Below, piece by piece: positions 1 through 8,352 of a DNA stretch of 64,000 bases. Numbering within the stretch: the first letter of the stretch is position 1; the number at the start of each line of letters is the position of its first letter. This DNA is from Isosphaera sp. (GTDB taxonomy: Bacteria > Planctomycetota > Planctomycetia > Gemmatales > Gemmataceae). The notes below the pieces were generated by a model, which saw only the letters and a list, made by a program, of their open reading frames with translations, did no database searches and was not told where the DNA came from. A program made the translations under genes and the position numbers. The stretch covers positions 21,231-85,230 of the forward strand of contig PNKH01000018.1 of the NCBI GenBank assembly GCA_013822345.1, in the 5' to 3' direction.

Positions 1-1
1 C

Positions 2-3000
2 GGGCTGGCGGATTGCCGGTCGGTGATCGAGGAGCCCGGCGGCCACCCGTGGCGCGGGTGCAAAGTGACGGCATACTCGCACGCCGCGGCCGACGAAGCC
101 CGGTTCCACCTGACCCGCCTCGCCGCCGCGGTCCCGGCCGCGGAAGCCGCCGGCCGGGCGCTCGCGGCGACCGGCGTTGTCGCAGGAGCGCTGACCGCCC
201 GGACGTGGCCGCTGGCCGAGGCGAACGCCCGGGCCGTGGTGGACGCGCCGCTGTTCCCGCCGGAGTGGTTCGCCGACGACCCGCGCCGGGCCGCGACCGG
301 GGCGGTCGAGCGGCACCGGCTGCTCGCCGAGATCGCCGACCTCACCGCCAAATTGCCCGAGTTCGACGCCGCCGCGGTCGAGCGGTTCGACGCCACCGCA
401 CCGGATCGTGAGCGCCTCCGCACTACACCGCCGACGGCGTGCGACCGCCTCGCCGCGCTCGGCCGCGCCGACGCCGCCCTCCGCGAACTCGTCACCGCGA
501 CCGGCAACCTGGCGATGTCTGCGGCGGGGTTGGGTCGGCTGCTCGGGATTGGCGTTCCCGCGACCGATCAGTGCCCGAAGGTGGCGGCCGCGGCCGGGTG
601 GTTCGGGCGACCGGGGCCGGTGCCCGGGTCGTGGTGGAACCCGGGTCGGCGTGCGGAACTGTCGGCTGCGGCGACCCGGGCGCGCGACGACGAGACGGCG
701 GCTCAGGCCGGTCGGATCGATCTGGTGAAGCGGTGGTCGCCGGCCGCGCTCGCGCCGGAGGCGACACGCCTGGTGCGGGACGCGGCGCACGCCGGGCGGT
801 CGTTCCTGACGCGGCTGCTCCCGCGGTGGCGGTCGCTCCGGCAGCAGGTCGCGGCGTGGCACGTCGGCCAGCTCCCCGCCGGCGCGGCGTTCCGCACCGA
901 ACTCGCGGCGCTCGCCGAGTACCACCGTAAGGCGGACGCGGTCCGGCAGGTGGCCGCCGCGTATTCCGGCGAGTGGTTCGACGTGGGCGGCGCCGTGGAC
1001 TGGACAGCGACCGTCGAAGGGTTGAACGCCGCAGGCGTTCTGGCCGCCGCGGGGGCGCGCGACGGGTCGTTCGACCGCACCGCGGTGGCGGCGGCCGCGG
1101 CGGATTTGACCCGCGCCGACGCGGCGTTCCGCGACCGGTGGGCCGCGGCCGCGCGCGAGGTGGTGCTCCCCTCCGAAGTCGGCGTCCGGCCGGCCGACCT
1201 CGCCGCGCGACTGGAGGAGGAGCGGGCGGCGGTCGGGCGCGAGTCGGCCGCGCTCGGGGTGCTGGTGTCGCTCCTGAAGCCCGGTGCAGACGTGCCGGCC
1301 GCGAACATCCGCGAGCGCGGCGAGACGTTGTCGAAGCTCGCCGCGGCGCGTCGACGGCTGTCGGCGTGTCGGGTGCCGTCGAGGTCTGCGGAGCAGACCG
1401 ACGACGCACCGGCGGCGGGTGGTGCGTCGTCGGTCTGCTCCGCAGACCTCGACGGCACCCGACAAGGCCCGCCCTTGGACGAGCCGACCGCCCGCGCCCA
1501 CGCCGACCTCGCGGCGCAGCTCCTCCCGCTGCTCGATCGGATGCCGGTGTCGCCGGCCCTCGCCGCGACGCTCAGTGAGTCCGCCGCCCGCGACCGGCTG
1601 CGAACCGCCCTCGCGGCGAGCCACACCGCCCGGCCGGACTTCGAAAAGGCGTGGGGCCGCGTCACCGCCGACCTGTTCGACCCCGACGCGCCGGCTTCGA
1701 CCAACCTCGTCCTCCGCGACACCCCGCTCTCCGACCTTGCGGCGTGGGCGACGGCCCGTGCCGCCGACGCGGACCGCCTCGCCGAGTGGGCAAGGTTCGC
1801 GCAGGTCAAGGCTGATGCCACCGCCTTCGGCCTCGCCCCGATCTTGGACGAGGTGTCGGCCGGGGAGTTTCCGCCGGCCGCGGCCGCCGACGCCTTCCGG
1901 GCCCGCTTCCTCCGGCTGTGGCTCGACGCCGTCCACCAGGAATCACCCGTCCTCGCCGGGTTCGCGACCGAGTCCCACGAGCGGCTCATCGCCCGGTTCG
2001 CACAACTCGACCGGCTGAGCATCACCGCGACCCCGCAGCGGGTGCGCGGGCGACTGCTCGCCGACCCGATCCGCCCGCGCGTCCGCGACGACGCCCCGGA
2101 CGGGTCGGAACTCGGCATCCTCCAGCGCGAGGTGAACAAGAAGCGGCGGCACCTGCCGCTCCGCGACCTGTTCCGGCAGATCCCGACCGTCCTCCGGCGG
2201 CTGAAGCCGTGCCTGATGACGAGCCCGCTCGCCGTCAGCACCTACCTCGACGCCCCGGACCTCATCTTCGACCTCGTCATCTTCGACGAGGCGTCGCAGG
2301 TCCGGCCGCACGACGCGGTCTGTGCGATCTACCGCGGCCGGCAACTGGTCGTCGGCGGCGACCCGAAGCAGCTGCCGCCGACCGACTTCTTCGCCCGCGC
2401 CGCCGGCGACGACGAGGAGGAACCGGCCGGCACCGCCGGGTTCGAGAGCCTCCTCGACGTGTGCCTCGCGCTTGGCTTGCCGCGGGCCCGGCTCCGGTGG
2501 CACTACCGCAGCCGCCGCGAGGGGCTGATCGCGTTCTCGAACCGGCACTTCTACGACGGCCGGCTCGTCACTTTCCCGAGCGCCGACGAGGCGACCGCCC
2601 GCGCCGTGACCTTCGTCCGGGTCGCGGACGGGCGGTTCCTCGACGGGGTGAACCCGGTCGAGGCAGGGCGCGTCGCCGACCTGGTCATGGAGCACGCCCG
2701 GACGCAGTCGGACCGGAGCCTCGGGGTGATCGCGTTCAGCCAGCGGCAGCAGGACCGGATCCTCGCCGAGATCGAGGTGCGGCGCCGCGAGTCGCCCGAC
2801 ACCGAAGGGTTCTTCGACGACGGCCGGCCGGACCCGTTCTTCGTGAAAAACCTGGAGAACGTGCAGGGCGACGAGCGGGACGTGATCCTGCTCGGGGTCG
2901 GGTACGGGCCGGACGAGAGCGGGACGGTGGCGATGCGGTTCGGGCCGCTGAACCGCGCCGGCGGCGAGCGGCGGCTGAACGTCGCGGTCACCCGCGCCCG

Positions 3001-3790
3001 GTGGGCGATGACCGTCGTCTCGTCGATGACCGCGGCCGACATCGACCTGTCGCGGACCGGGTCGGAGGGGGCGAAGTTGCTGAAGGCGTTCCTCGACTAC
3101 GCCGAGCGCGGGCCGGTCGCGCTGGCCGAATCGGGGGGCGAACCCGCCCGCGGCGGGTCGCCGTTCGAGGACGAGGTGGGCGACGAGTTGGCGCGGCGCG
3201 GGTTGACCGTCCACCGGCGGGTCGGGTGCGGCGGCTACCGGATCGACTTGGCCGTCAGCGACCCGGGGCAGGGGGGGCGGTACCTGCTCGGGGTCGAGTG
3301 CGACGGCGAGACGTACCGGTCCGCGGCGACGGCGCGGGACCGCGACCGGCTACGGCGCGAGGTGCTGGAAGGGCTCGGGTGGCGGCTCGTCCGGGTGTGG
3401 TCCGCCGACTGGGCGCGCGACCGCGAGAGGCAGGTCGGCCGCGTCCTCGCGGCACTGGACGCGGCGAAGCGGCCGCCCATCCCGGTCGCCCCGGACCTGC
3501 CGTTGACCCTGCTGCCGGCGGCGAAGCGTAAACCGGATGCCGAGGGCCCGGAGTATGCCGCGATCGACGACGTGCCGGCGGCCGCGGTCGCCGAGGCCGT
3601 GACCGGGGCGCTGGCCGCGTTCGGGTCGATGCCGGCGGACGAGCTGATCGCGGCCGTGGCCAGGCGGCTCGGGTTCAAGCGGACCGGGGCGCGCATCCGG
3701 GAGCGGGTGGCCGAGGCGATGAACGTCCTCGCGGCCGCCGGGAGGCTGGCGGTCGCCGACGACGGCCGGGTTCAGGGGATGAGCCCATGA
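2..3790 (+). CDS. Superfamily I DNA/RNA helicase fused to a PD-(D/E)xK nuclease domain (5' truncated)
   Basis: The reading frame is open to the window edge, so the N-terminus, including the Walker A motif, lies upstream. Seen, counting from codon 23: motif II FDEASQ (about residue 753), motif III GGDPKQLPP (about 778), motif IV HYRSRREGLIAFS (about 826), motif V VQGDERDVI (about 948) and motif VI NVAVTRARW (about 988). Residues 1046-1145 resemble the MTES_1575-type restriction-endonuclease fold (RIDLAV and VECDGE as candidate acidic residues). The C-terminus resembles a small DUF3320-like domain. The role is probably ATP-driven nucleic acid remodelling coupled to cleavage; relatives occur in defence and repair settings, but function here is inferred. 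A 98-bp perfect palindrome (1367-1464) is translated in frame, between the N-terminal part and the helicase core. The stop overlaps the next start (ATGA). Confidence 0.85.
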   Translation, partial: GLADCRSVIEEPGGHPWRGCKVTAYSHAAADEARFHLTRLAAAVPAAEAAGRALAATGVVAGALTARTWPLAEANARAVVDAPLFPPEWFADDPRRAATGAVERHRLLAEIADLTAKLPEFDAAAVERFDATAPDRERLRTTPPTACDRLAALGRADAALRELVTATGNLAMSAAGLGRLLGIGVPATDQCPKVAAAAGWFGRPGPVPGSWWNPGRRAELSAAATRARDDETAAQAGRIDLVKRWSPAALAPEATRLVRDAAHAGRSFLTRLLPRWRSLRQQVAAWHVGQLPAGAAFRTELAALAEYHRKADAVRQVAAAYSGEWFDVGGAVDWTATVEGLNAAGVLAAAGARDGSFDRTAVAAAAADLTRADAAFRDRWAAAAREVVLPSEVGVRPADLAARLEEERAAVGRESAALGVLVSLLKPGADVPAANIRERGETLSKLAAARRRLSACRVPSRSAEQTDDAPAAGGASSVCSADLDGTRQGPPLDEPTARAHADLAAQLLPLLDRMPVSPALAATLSESAARDRLRTALAASHTARPDFEKAWGRVTADLFDPDAPASTNLVLRDTPLSDLAAWATARAADADRLAEWARFAQVKADATAFGLAPILDEVSAGEFPPAAAADAFRARFLRLWLDAVHQESPVLAGFATESHERLIARFAQLDRLSITATPQRVRGRLLADPIRPRVRDDAPDGSELGILQREVNKKRRHLPLRDLFRQIPTVLRRLKPCLMTSPLAVSTYLDAPDLIFDLVIFDEASQVRPHDAVCAIYRGRQLVVGGDPKQLPPTDFFARAAGDDEEEPAGTAGFESLLDVCLALGLPRARLRWHYRSRREGLIAFSNRHFYDGRLVTFPSADEATARAVTFVRVADGRFLDGVNPVEAGRVADLVMEHARTQSDRSLGVIAFSQRQQDRILAEIEVRRRESPDTEGFFDDGRPDPFFVKNLENVQGDERDVILLGVGYGPDESGTVAMRFGPLNRAGGERRLNVAVTRARWAMTVVSSMTAADIDLSRTGSEGAKLLKAFLDYAERGPVALAESGGEPARGGSPFEDEVGDELARRGLTVHRRVGCGGYRIDLAVSDPGQGGRYLLGVECDGETYRSAATARDRDRLRREVLEGLGWRLVRVWSADWARDRERQVGRVLAALDAAKRPPIPVAPDLPLTLLPAAKRKPDAEGPEYAAIDDVPAAAVAEAVTGALAAFGSMPADELIAAVARRLGFKRTGARIRERVAEAMNVLAAAGRLAVADDGRVQGMSP
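1367..1464. repeat. Family A palindromic repeat inside the helicase gene
   Basis: Two perfect 44-nt inverted arms (1367-1410 and 1421-1464) flank a 10-nt loop. Each arm carries a smaller internal hairpin (GGTCTG/CAGACC), so the element can fold as a four-way junction. It keeps the helicase frame open and encodes about 33 residues rich in Ser, Asp and Ala. It shares the outer GTGCCGTCGA and inner CGACGACGCACC blocks with copies at 17878, 36391 and 45596. Confidence 0.9.
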
Positions 3791-4515
3791 CGACCCACGC
3801 CGAGCCGCTGCCGCCGCGGTGCCCGGTCGTGTACCTCCCCGGGGTCGACGGGACCGGCCGGCTGCTGCACCGCCAGGCCGGGCTGCACGACCGGTTCGCC
3901 CCGCGGTGCGTCGGCTACCCGCAGGACGACCGCCACACCTATGCCGACCTCGTCGCCCTCGCCGTCCGGCACCTCGACGAGACTGGCCCGGCGGTCGTCC
4001 TGGCCGAGTCGTTCGGCGGGGCGGTCGCGCTGATGACTGCGCTGGCCCGCCCGGACCTGGTCCGCCGGCTGGTGCTGGTGAACACCTTCGCCCGCTACCC
4101 GCGGCGGCTGTTCATCGAGCTGCTCGCCCTGGTCGGGCCGTGGCTCCCGAACCGCCCGAGCCACCCGGCGACGCGGCCGGTCCGGGCCCGGTTCTTCTTC
4201 CCGCGCGCCACCCCGCGGGCGGACCAGGACGCGTGGTGGGAGTTGACCAAGGACGTGCCGATGCGGGTGTACGGCCACCGCCTCCGGCTGCTGCGCGACC
4301 TCGACCTCCGGCCGCGGCTCGCCGAGATCGACATCCCGGCGCTGGTGTTCGCGTCCCCGAACGACTGGACGGTGCCGGTCGCGGCGGGGCGGGTGTTGGC
4401 CCGGCGGCTGCCGCGGGCGCGGCTGGTCGAGCTGCCGGCCGGGCACGCGGCGATGATCGACCCGCGGGTGGACGTGGCCGCCTGGCTGGACGACCCGCGG
4501 CACTGGCCGGGGTGA
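3787..4515 (+). CDS. Alpha/beta-hydrolase fold protein
   Basis: A 242-aa cytosolic alpha/beta hydrolase with a complete triad pattern. The nucleophile elbow is AESFGGAVA (Ser near residue 78), the acid lies in FASPNDWTVPV and the histidine in PAGHAAMID near the C-terminus. The oxyanion-side motif YLPGVDGTG near residue 17 fits the family. The start ATG overlaps the stop of the upstream helicase (ATGA), so the two are probably translationally coupled. The substrate cannot be read from the sequence; esterase or thioesterase activity is likely from the family. No signal peptide is seen. Confidence 0.8.
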   Translation: MTTHAEPLPPRCPVVYLPGVDGTGRLLHRQAGLHDRFAPRCVGYPQDDRHTYADLVALAVRHLDETGPAVVLAESFGGAVALMTALARPDLVRRLVLVNTFARYPRRLFIELLALVGPWLPNRPSHPATRPVRARFFFPRATPRADQDAWWELTKDVPMRVYGHRLRLLRDLDLRPRLAEIDIPALVFASPNDWTVPVAAGRVLARRLPRARLVELPAGHAAMIDPRVDVAAWLDDPRHWPG

Positions 4516-4574
4516 GTGTGGCTTGCCAACTGCCGCGGCGGCCGGCACAATCCGACCACCCGGCGAGGTGCGTC

Positions 4575-5357
4575 ATGAAGACGAAGGCGGAGATCGTGCG
4601 GGACTGGCTCCCGCGGTACACCGGCCGCCCGCTCGACGGGTTCGGCCGGTACGTCCTGCTCACCAACTTCACCCACTACGTCGAGCTGTTCGCGGAACGG
4701 TTCGGGGTCGAGATCCTCGGCCGGGACCGGCCGATGCAGTCGGCCACCGCCGAGGACATCACCGTCCTGAACTTCGGCATGGGCAGCGCGATGGCCGCGA
4801 CGGTCATGGACCTCCTGTCGGCGGTCGGGCCGAAGGCGGTGCTGTTCCTCGGGAAGTGCGGCGGGCTGAAGAAGACCACGGTCGGCGACTTCATCCTGCC
4901 GATCGCGGCGATCCGCGGGGAGGGGACGAGCAACGACTACCTGCCGCCGGAGATCCCGGCCCTGCCGTCGTTCCGGATGCAGGCGGCGCTGTCGGCGGCG
5001 ATCGCCCGGCACAACCTCGACTACTGGACCGGGACGGTGTACACGACGAACCGGCGGGTGTGGGAGCACGACGAGACGTTCAAGGACTACCTCCGCACCA
5101 TCCGGGCCAGCGCGATCGACATGGAGACGGCGACGGTGTTCGTGGTCGGGTTCGTGAACCACATCCCGAAGGGGGCGCTGCTGCTCGTGTCCGACAACCC
5201 CATGACCCCGGAGGGGGTGAAGACCTCGCGCTCGGACGCGGCCGTGACCGAGCGGTTCGTGCGCGCGCACCTGGAGGTCGGGATCGACGCGCTGGCCGAG
5301 CTGCGGGACAAGGGCGAGGCGGTCCGGCACCTGCGGTTCGAGGAGCGGCCGGGGTGA
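4575..5357 (+). CDS. amn: AMP nucleosidase (short form)
   Basis: A 260-aa protein of the nucleoside phosphorylase/hydrolase (COG0775) fold that should split AMP into adenine and ribose 5-phosphate. Seen: NFGMGSAMAATV near residue 65 (phosphate-site loop), GKCGGLKK near residue 95, IDMETATVF near residue 180 (ribose and base contacts) and LVSDNPMTPEG near residue 208 with the likely general-acid Asp. The length matches the short AMP nucleosidases rather than the long enterobacterial Amn. ATG 4575 is preceded by GAGGTG. It lies 59 bp downstream of the hydrolase and is followed by a palindrome that may end transcription. Confidence 0.85.
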   Translation: MKTKAEIVRDWLPRYTGRPLDGFGRYVLLTNFTHYVELFAERFGVEILGRDRPMQSATAEDITVLNFGMGSAMAATVMDLLSAVGPKAVLFLGKCGGLKKTTVGDFILPIAAIRGEGTSNDYLPPEIPALPSFRMQAALSAAIARHNLDYWTGTVYTTNRRVWEHDETFKDYLRTIRASAIDMETATVFVVGFVNHIPKGALLLVSDNPMTPEGVKTSRSDAAVTERFVRAHLEVGIDALAELRDKGEAVRHLRFEERPG

Positions 5358-5363
5358 CCCACC

Positions 5364-5427
5364 GTCCGAGCCGGAAGCGTGAGCGACGGAAAGCCAAAAA
5401 CCCGCCGCTCACGCTTCCGGCTCGGAC
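5364..5427. repeat. Inverted repeat between convergent genes (family C-like)
   Basis: Arms of 22 nt (5364-5385 and 5406-5427) with the core GAGCCGGAAGCGTGAGCG. It sits six bases after the amn stop and before the convergent DinB gene. It could act as a two-way terminator hairpin, though no T-tract follows. A close relative is at 20694. Confidence 0.85.
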
Positions 5428-5436
5428 CAACCACGG

Positions 5437-5922
5437 TCACTGCGGGCCGGCGAACCGGTAACCATCGCCGAGGATCGTCCGCGTCAGGTGGATGATCTCC
5501 TGGGTGTGGCCGCGGAAGTGGGCGACGCTCCGCACCACCGCCTGCAGCCCGGTGAAGTCGAACTTGGTCACCGGGATCGGCCCGCACAGCGCCTCGTCGC
5601 CCGCCGCCGACACCTCCTCCTTCGCCCGCTTCACCGCCAGCACCAACCGGCCGAGCAACTCGTCGCCCGACACCGCCCCGCGCGCCGCGAACTCGGCCGG
5701 CCGGTCGCGGTCGTCCGGCCGCCCGCCGACCCCGCTGCCGATCAACTGGTTCAGGTTGCCGACGAGGTGCAGCACCAGGTTGCCGACCGCGTTCAGGTCC
5801 GGCCGCGGCCGCCACCACACCTGCTCGTCGGTGAGTTGCGCCAGGCAGTGGCCGACCCGGCCGAGGGCGGCGTCCAGTTCGTCGTGGACGGCGTGAGTCA
5901 GGGCGGCTCGCAGGTCGGGCAC
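5437..5922 (-). CDS. DinB-like protein (DUF1572-type)
   Basis: A 161-aa four-helix-bundle protein of the DinB/YfiT superfamily. Candidate metal-ligand histidines lie in LVLHLVGN near residue 50 and in HFRGHTQEIIH near residue 135. Members are usually metal-dependent thiol transferases or remain uncharacterised. The GTG start at 5922 is supported by GGAGGTGACC just upstream. The gene converges on amn and is transcribed away from the sugar-isomerase unit. A second DinB protein lies at 31195. Confidence 0.75.
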   Translation of the reverse strand: MPDLRAALTHAVHDELDAALGRVGHCLAQLTDEQVWWRPRPDLNAVGNLVLHLVGNLNQLIGSGVGGRPDDRDRPAEFAARGAVSGDELLGRLVLAVKRAKEEVSAAGDEALCGPIPVTKFDFTGLQAVVRSVAHFRGHTQEIIHLTRTILGDGYRFAGPQ

Positions 5923-5953
5923 CGGTCACCTCCTCACGCGGCGAACGGCTTCC

Positions 5954-6010
5954 GTAGGGCACGCACCGCGTGCCGGCTTCGCAGCGCCGGCACGCGGTGC
6001 GTGCCCTACG
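5954..6010. repeat. Inverted repeat overlapping a stop codon
   Basis: Arms around GTAGGGCACGCACCGCGTGCC (5956 onward) and its complement ending near 6010. The right arm tip, read on the minus strand, contains the TAG stop codon (6006-6008) of the sugar-isomerase gene, so the last codon borders repeat DNA. Confidence 0.85.
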
Positions 6011-6929
6011 AAGCGAACGCCTTCCGCAGCAGGGCCAGGCTCTTCGGCACCGCCGTCTTCGGGTTCTCCTTCCCCTCGAACTCGAGCGACACGAACCCGG
6101 TGAACCGGTGCTTGCGGAGCATCCTCGCGATGCGGTCGTAGTCGAGGTCCAGGGTGTACCACAGCCCGCCGCCGTAGTACGTCTTCGCCTGCACCAGCAC
6201 CGTCTTCGGGGCCAGCTTCTCCAGCCGGTCGTAGGGGTCCTCCAGGAAGTTGCCGGTGTCCATCGTCACTCGCAGCCACGGCGAGTCGATCGCGTCGACG
6301 ACCTTCAGCACGCCCTCCGGCGTCCGGCCGAGGCCCCAGTGGTTCTCCAGCGCCAGCGTCACCCCGCACTTCTCCGCCGCCTTCAGGCACGCCGTCAGCC
6401 CGTCGATCACCCACTTGTACCCCTCCTCCTCGGTGTGCCCCGGGAGGACCGGCTCGACCCCGCGGTTCTTCATCAGCTCGTCGAAGCTCTTGCTCGTCCG
6501 CCAGGTCCCGGTGTTCACCCGCATCGTCGGCACGCCGAGGGCGTAGGCGAGTTCGATGCACTTGACCGTGTGGTCGACGTTCTTCTGCCGTTCTTCCCTG
6601 GCCGGGAACAGGAACCCCTGGTGGGTGCTGAACCCGTTCAGGCTCATCCCGTTCACGAACGCCCGCCGCTTCAGCCGCTGCAGGTGGCCGGGGGACTCGT
6701 CCTTCATCTGCCGGTGCAGGATCTCGACCGCGTCGAACCCCATCTCGCCGGCCAGGTCGATGCACGCCTCCGGGTCCCGGAGGTCCTCGTTCTTGAACTG
6801 CCAGAACGAGTACGTCGAGACGCCGATCCGGGTGGGCCGGGTCGGCTTCGGGTCGTCGGCCGCGGGTGCGGTGCCGACGGCGGCGAGGGCGGCGCCGGCG
6901 GCCAGGAAGCGGCGGCGGTCGGGCGGCAT
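6006..6929 (-). CDS. Secreted sugar phosphate isomerase/epimerase (xylose-isomerase-like TIM barrel)
   Basis: A 307-aa protein with an N-terminal Tat-type signal (PPDRRRFLAAGAAL followed by an Ala-rich core ending TAPA). The rest is an AP endonuclease 2/xylose isomerase TIM barrel: GVSTYSFWQF at the start, TLALENHWGLG with a candidate metal Glu, TMDTGNF, and VSLEFEGKE near the C-terminus. Such proteins are abundant in planctomycetes and probably act on sugars in the periplasm; the substrate is unknown. ATG 6929 is chosen because it begins right at the Tat signal; an upstream ATG at 6956 would add nine residues and overlap the preceding gene. The stop codon lies in an inverted repeat. Confidence 0.85.
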   Translation of the reverse strand: MPPDRRRFLAAGAALAAVGTAPAADDPKPTRPTRIGVSTYSFWQFKNEDLRDPEACIDLAGEMGFDAVEILHRQMKDESPGHLQRLKRRAFVNGMSLNGFSTHQGFLFPAREERQKNVDHTVKCIELAYALGVPTMRVNTGTWRTSKSFDELMKNRGVEPVLPGHTEEEGYKWVIDGLTACLKAAEKCGVTLALENHWGLGRTPEGVLKVVDAIDSPWLRVTMDTGNFLEDPYDRLEKLAPKTVLVQAKTYYGGGLWYTLDLDYDRIARMLRKHRFTGFVSLEFEGKENPKTAVPKSLALLRKAFAS

Positions 6930-6955
6930 GGCGGGTCTCCGCGGGTTGCCGGTCA

Positions 6956-7588
6956 TCATCCGTGAACCGCCCAGATCGTCCAGAGGGTGAGGCCGAACGC
7001 GAGCCGCAGCCCGGTCTGGGCGATCACCCACCAGAGCGACGACGACAGGGTGGTGTTCATCTCGGCCAGGCTCTTCCGCACCTCGTCGTCGACGATCCGC
7101 TTCGGGTTGACGATCCCGAGCGTCAGCACCCGGACCACCGGCCCCTTCCACCCGAGCCAGCCCTCGGCCTGGTCCAGGTACTTCACCGTCTCGCCGTGGT
7201 CGAACCGCCCGACCCGGACGACGAAGTAGATGTCGACCGCCAGCATCGGGACCATCGGCAGGAGGATGATCGGGACCAGCCACCACTCCTGCCGGAGCTG
7301 GTCGCCGGTGAGGACGGCGTACGGGAAGACGCCCCGGGACGCGACCAGTTGGAGGACGGTCACGACCAGGGCGAGGATCGCCGGGCGGAAGAACGACCAG
7401 TTCAAGAGCAGGCTCTTGTGCTCGGCCAGCCGGCCGATCAGCTTCGGCCACCGCCCGCGGACGGCGACCAGCAGGCGGATCGCGTTCCAGTACACGTCGT
7501 ACCGGCGGAGGAAGCTGATGAGGAACATCACGGTGACGTAGAAGTCGAAGACGCGGATCAGGTTCGCCGGCGGCGGGTCGGGCGGCAT
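6956..7588 (-). CDS. Polytopic membrane protein of unknown function
   Basis: About 210 aa with four probable membrane segments: [14 protein letters not shown] near the N-terminus, [35 protein letters not shown], and [13 protein letters not shown] near the C-terminus. A charged region of about 60 residues lies between the third and fourth. I recognise no family. ATG 7588 is the first plausible start after a proline-rich stretch; the upstream open frame has no convincing ribosome site. It ends 27 bp before the Tat-signal sugar isomerase and may be cotranscribed with it. Confidence 0.6.
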   Translation of the reverse strand: MPPDPPPANLIRVFDFYVTVMFLISFLRRYDVYWNAIRLLVAVRGRWPKLIGRLAEHKSLLLNWSFFRPAILALVVTVLQLVASRGVFPYAVLTGDQLRQEWWLVPIILLPMVPMLAVDIYFVVRVGRFDHGETVKYLDQAEGWLGWKGPVVRVLTLGIVNPKRIVDDEVRKSLAEMNTTLSSSLWWVIAQTGLRLAFGLTLWTIWAVHG

Positions 7589-7814
7589 CGGGTCGGGCCC
7601 CGGGGGGTGGTGGCATGGTATCGGTTCCGGCCGGGGTGAGGCGGGACGGGAGATTCCCGGTCGGGGGAGCGGTGGCGGGAATCCGGTTGACACCACCGTT
7701 TCGTCGGGTACGTTATCCCTGCCCCGTCCATCCCGTCGGCCCGACGCGCCGCGCGGCCACGGTTGGTTGCGCCCTGGCTCCAGCCAACCCCCCGGCTGCG
7801 AGGCACCGCCACTG

Positions 7815-8219
7815 ATGACGAACCCCGACCCGACCCCGCCCCCGGCGGGCACGCCCACTCCCACCCCGAGCGGCGCGGCGGCCGGCGCGGACCGGCGGAA
7901 GCGGAACATCCCGGTCGCCCTGGACCGGCGGCGGGCCGAGAACGCGGCGGCGAAGCGGAAGACGAGCGAGCGCCGCCGGCTCATCGACCCGACCACCTGC
8001 GAGCGGGACTACAACGACACCGAGACCGAGTTCATGAAGGCGATGGACCGGTACAAGCGGGAGAACCGCCGGCCGTTCCCGACCTGGAGCGAGGTGCTCG
8101 AGGTGCTCCACTCGCTCGGGTACCGGCGGGTCGCGGAGGCGACCGAGTTGCCCGGCGGGAAGCGGAACTCGGGGGCCACCCCGCCGCCGGCCGCCCGCCC
8201 CGAGCCCGCGAAGACCTGA
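7815..8219 (+). CDS. Conserved hypothetical protein, charged
   Basis: A 134-aa soluble protein. The N-terminal 25 residues are Pro/Thr/Gly-rich and look disordered; a basic stretch ([20 protein letters not shown]) follows, then a more ordered acidic/basic segment (about 60-110) with [19 protein letters not shown]. It resembles small planctomycete proteins of unknown role. The stop is one base before a family B repeat, and lpxB follows on the same strand. Confidence 0.6.
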   Translation: MTNPDPTPPPAGTPTPTPSGAAAGADRRKRNIPVALDRRRAENAAAKRKTSERRRLIDPTTCERDYNDTETEFMKAMDRYKRENRRPFPTWSEVLEVLHSLGYRRVAEATELPGGKRNSGATPPPAARPEPAKT

Positions 8220-8330
8220 CCTGGACCGTGGTCGTCCCGGCCGCTGCGACCCCGGTCGGAATGCGATACGTTCGTCCCGGAAGCGACCCGGGTCGGATCG
8301 GTGGAGCGGCCGGGACGGCCGCGGTCCAGG
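8220..8330. repeat. Family B palindromic repeat upstream of lpxB
   Basis: The left arm begins CCTGGACCGTGGTCGTCCC and the right arm ends CCGCGGTCCAGG; the arms differ at a few positions. It fills most of the gap between the hypothetical gene and lpxB. Its right end is CCAGGAA, but a separate AAGGA at about 8341 is the better lpxB ribosome site. Confidence 0.85.
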
Positions 8331-8352
8331 AAACCTCGGCAAGGACGCCGTC

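Noticed and set aside
492..1409. Long open frames antisense to or out of phase with the helicase and other genes
   Set aside because: They are Arg/Pro/Gly-rich shadows produced by extreme GC content, lack domains and ribosome sites, and overlap genes with clear motifs. The same applies to dozens of similar frames elsewhere.
1367..1464. Family A, B and C palindromes as CRISPR repeats
   Set aside because: They are dispersed and not in tandem arrays with spacers, and no cas gene was seen.
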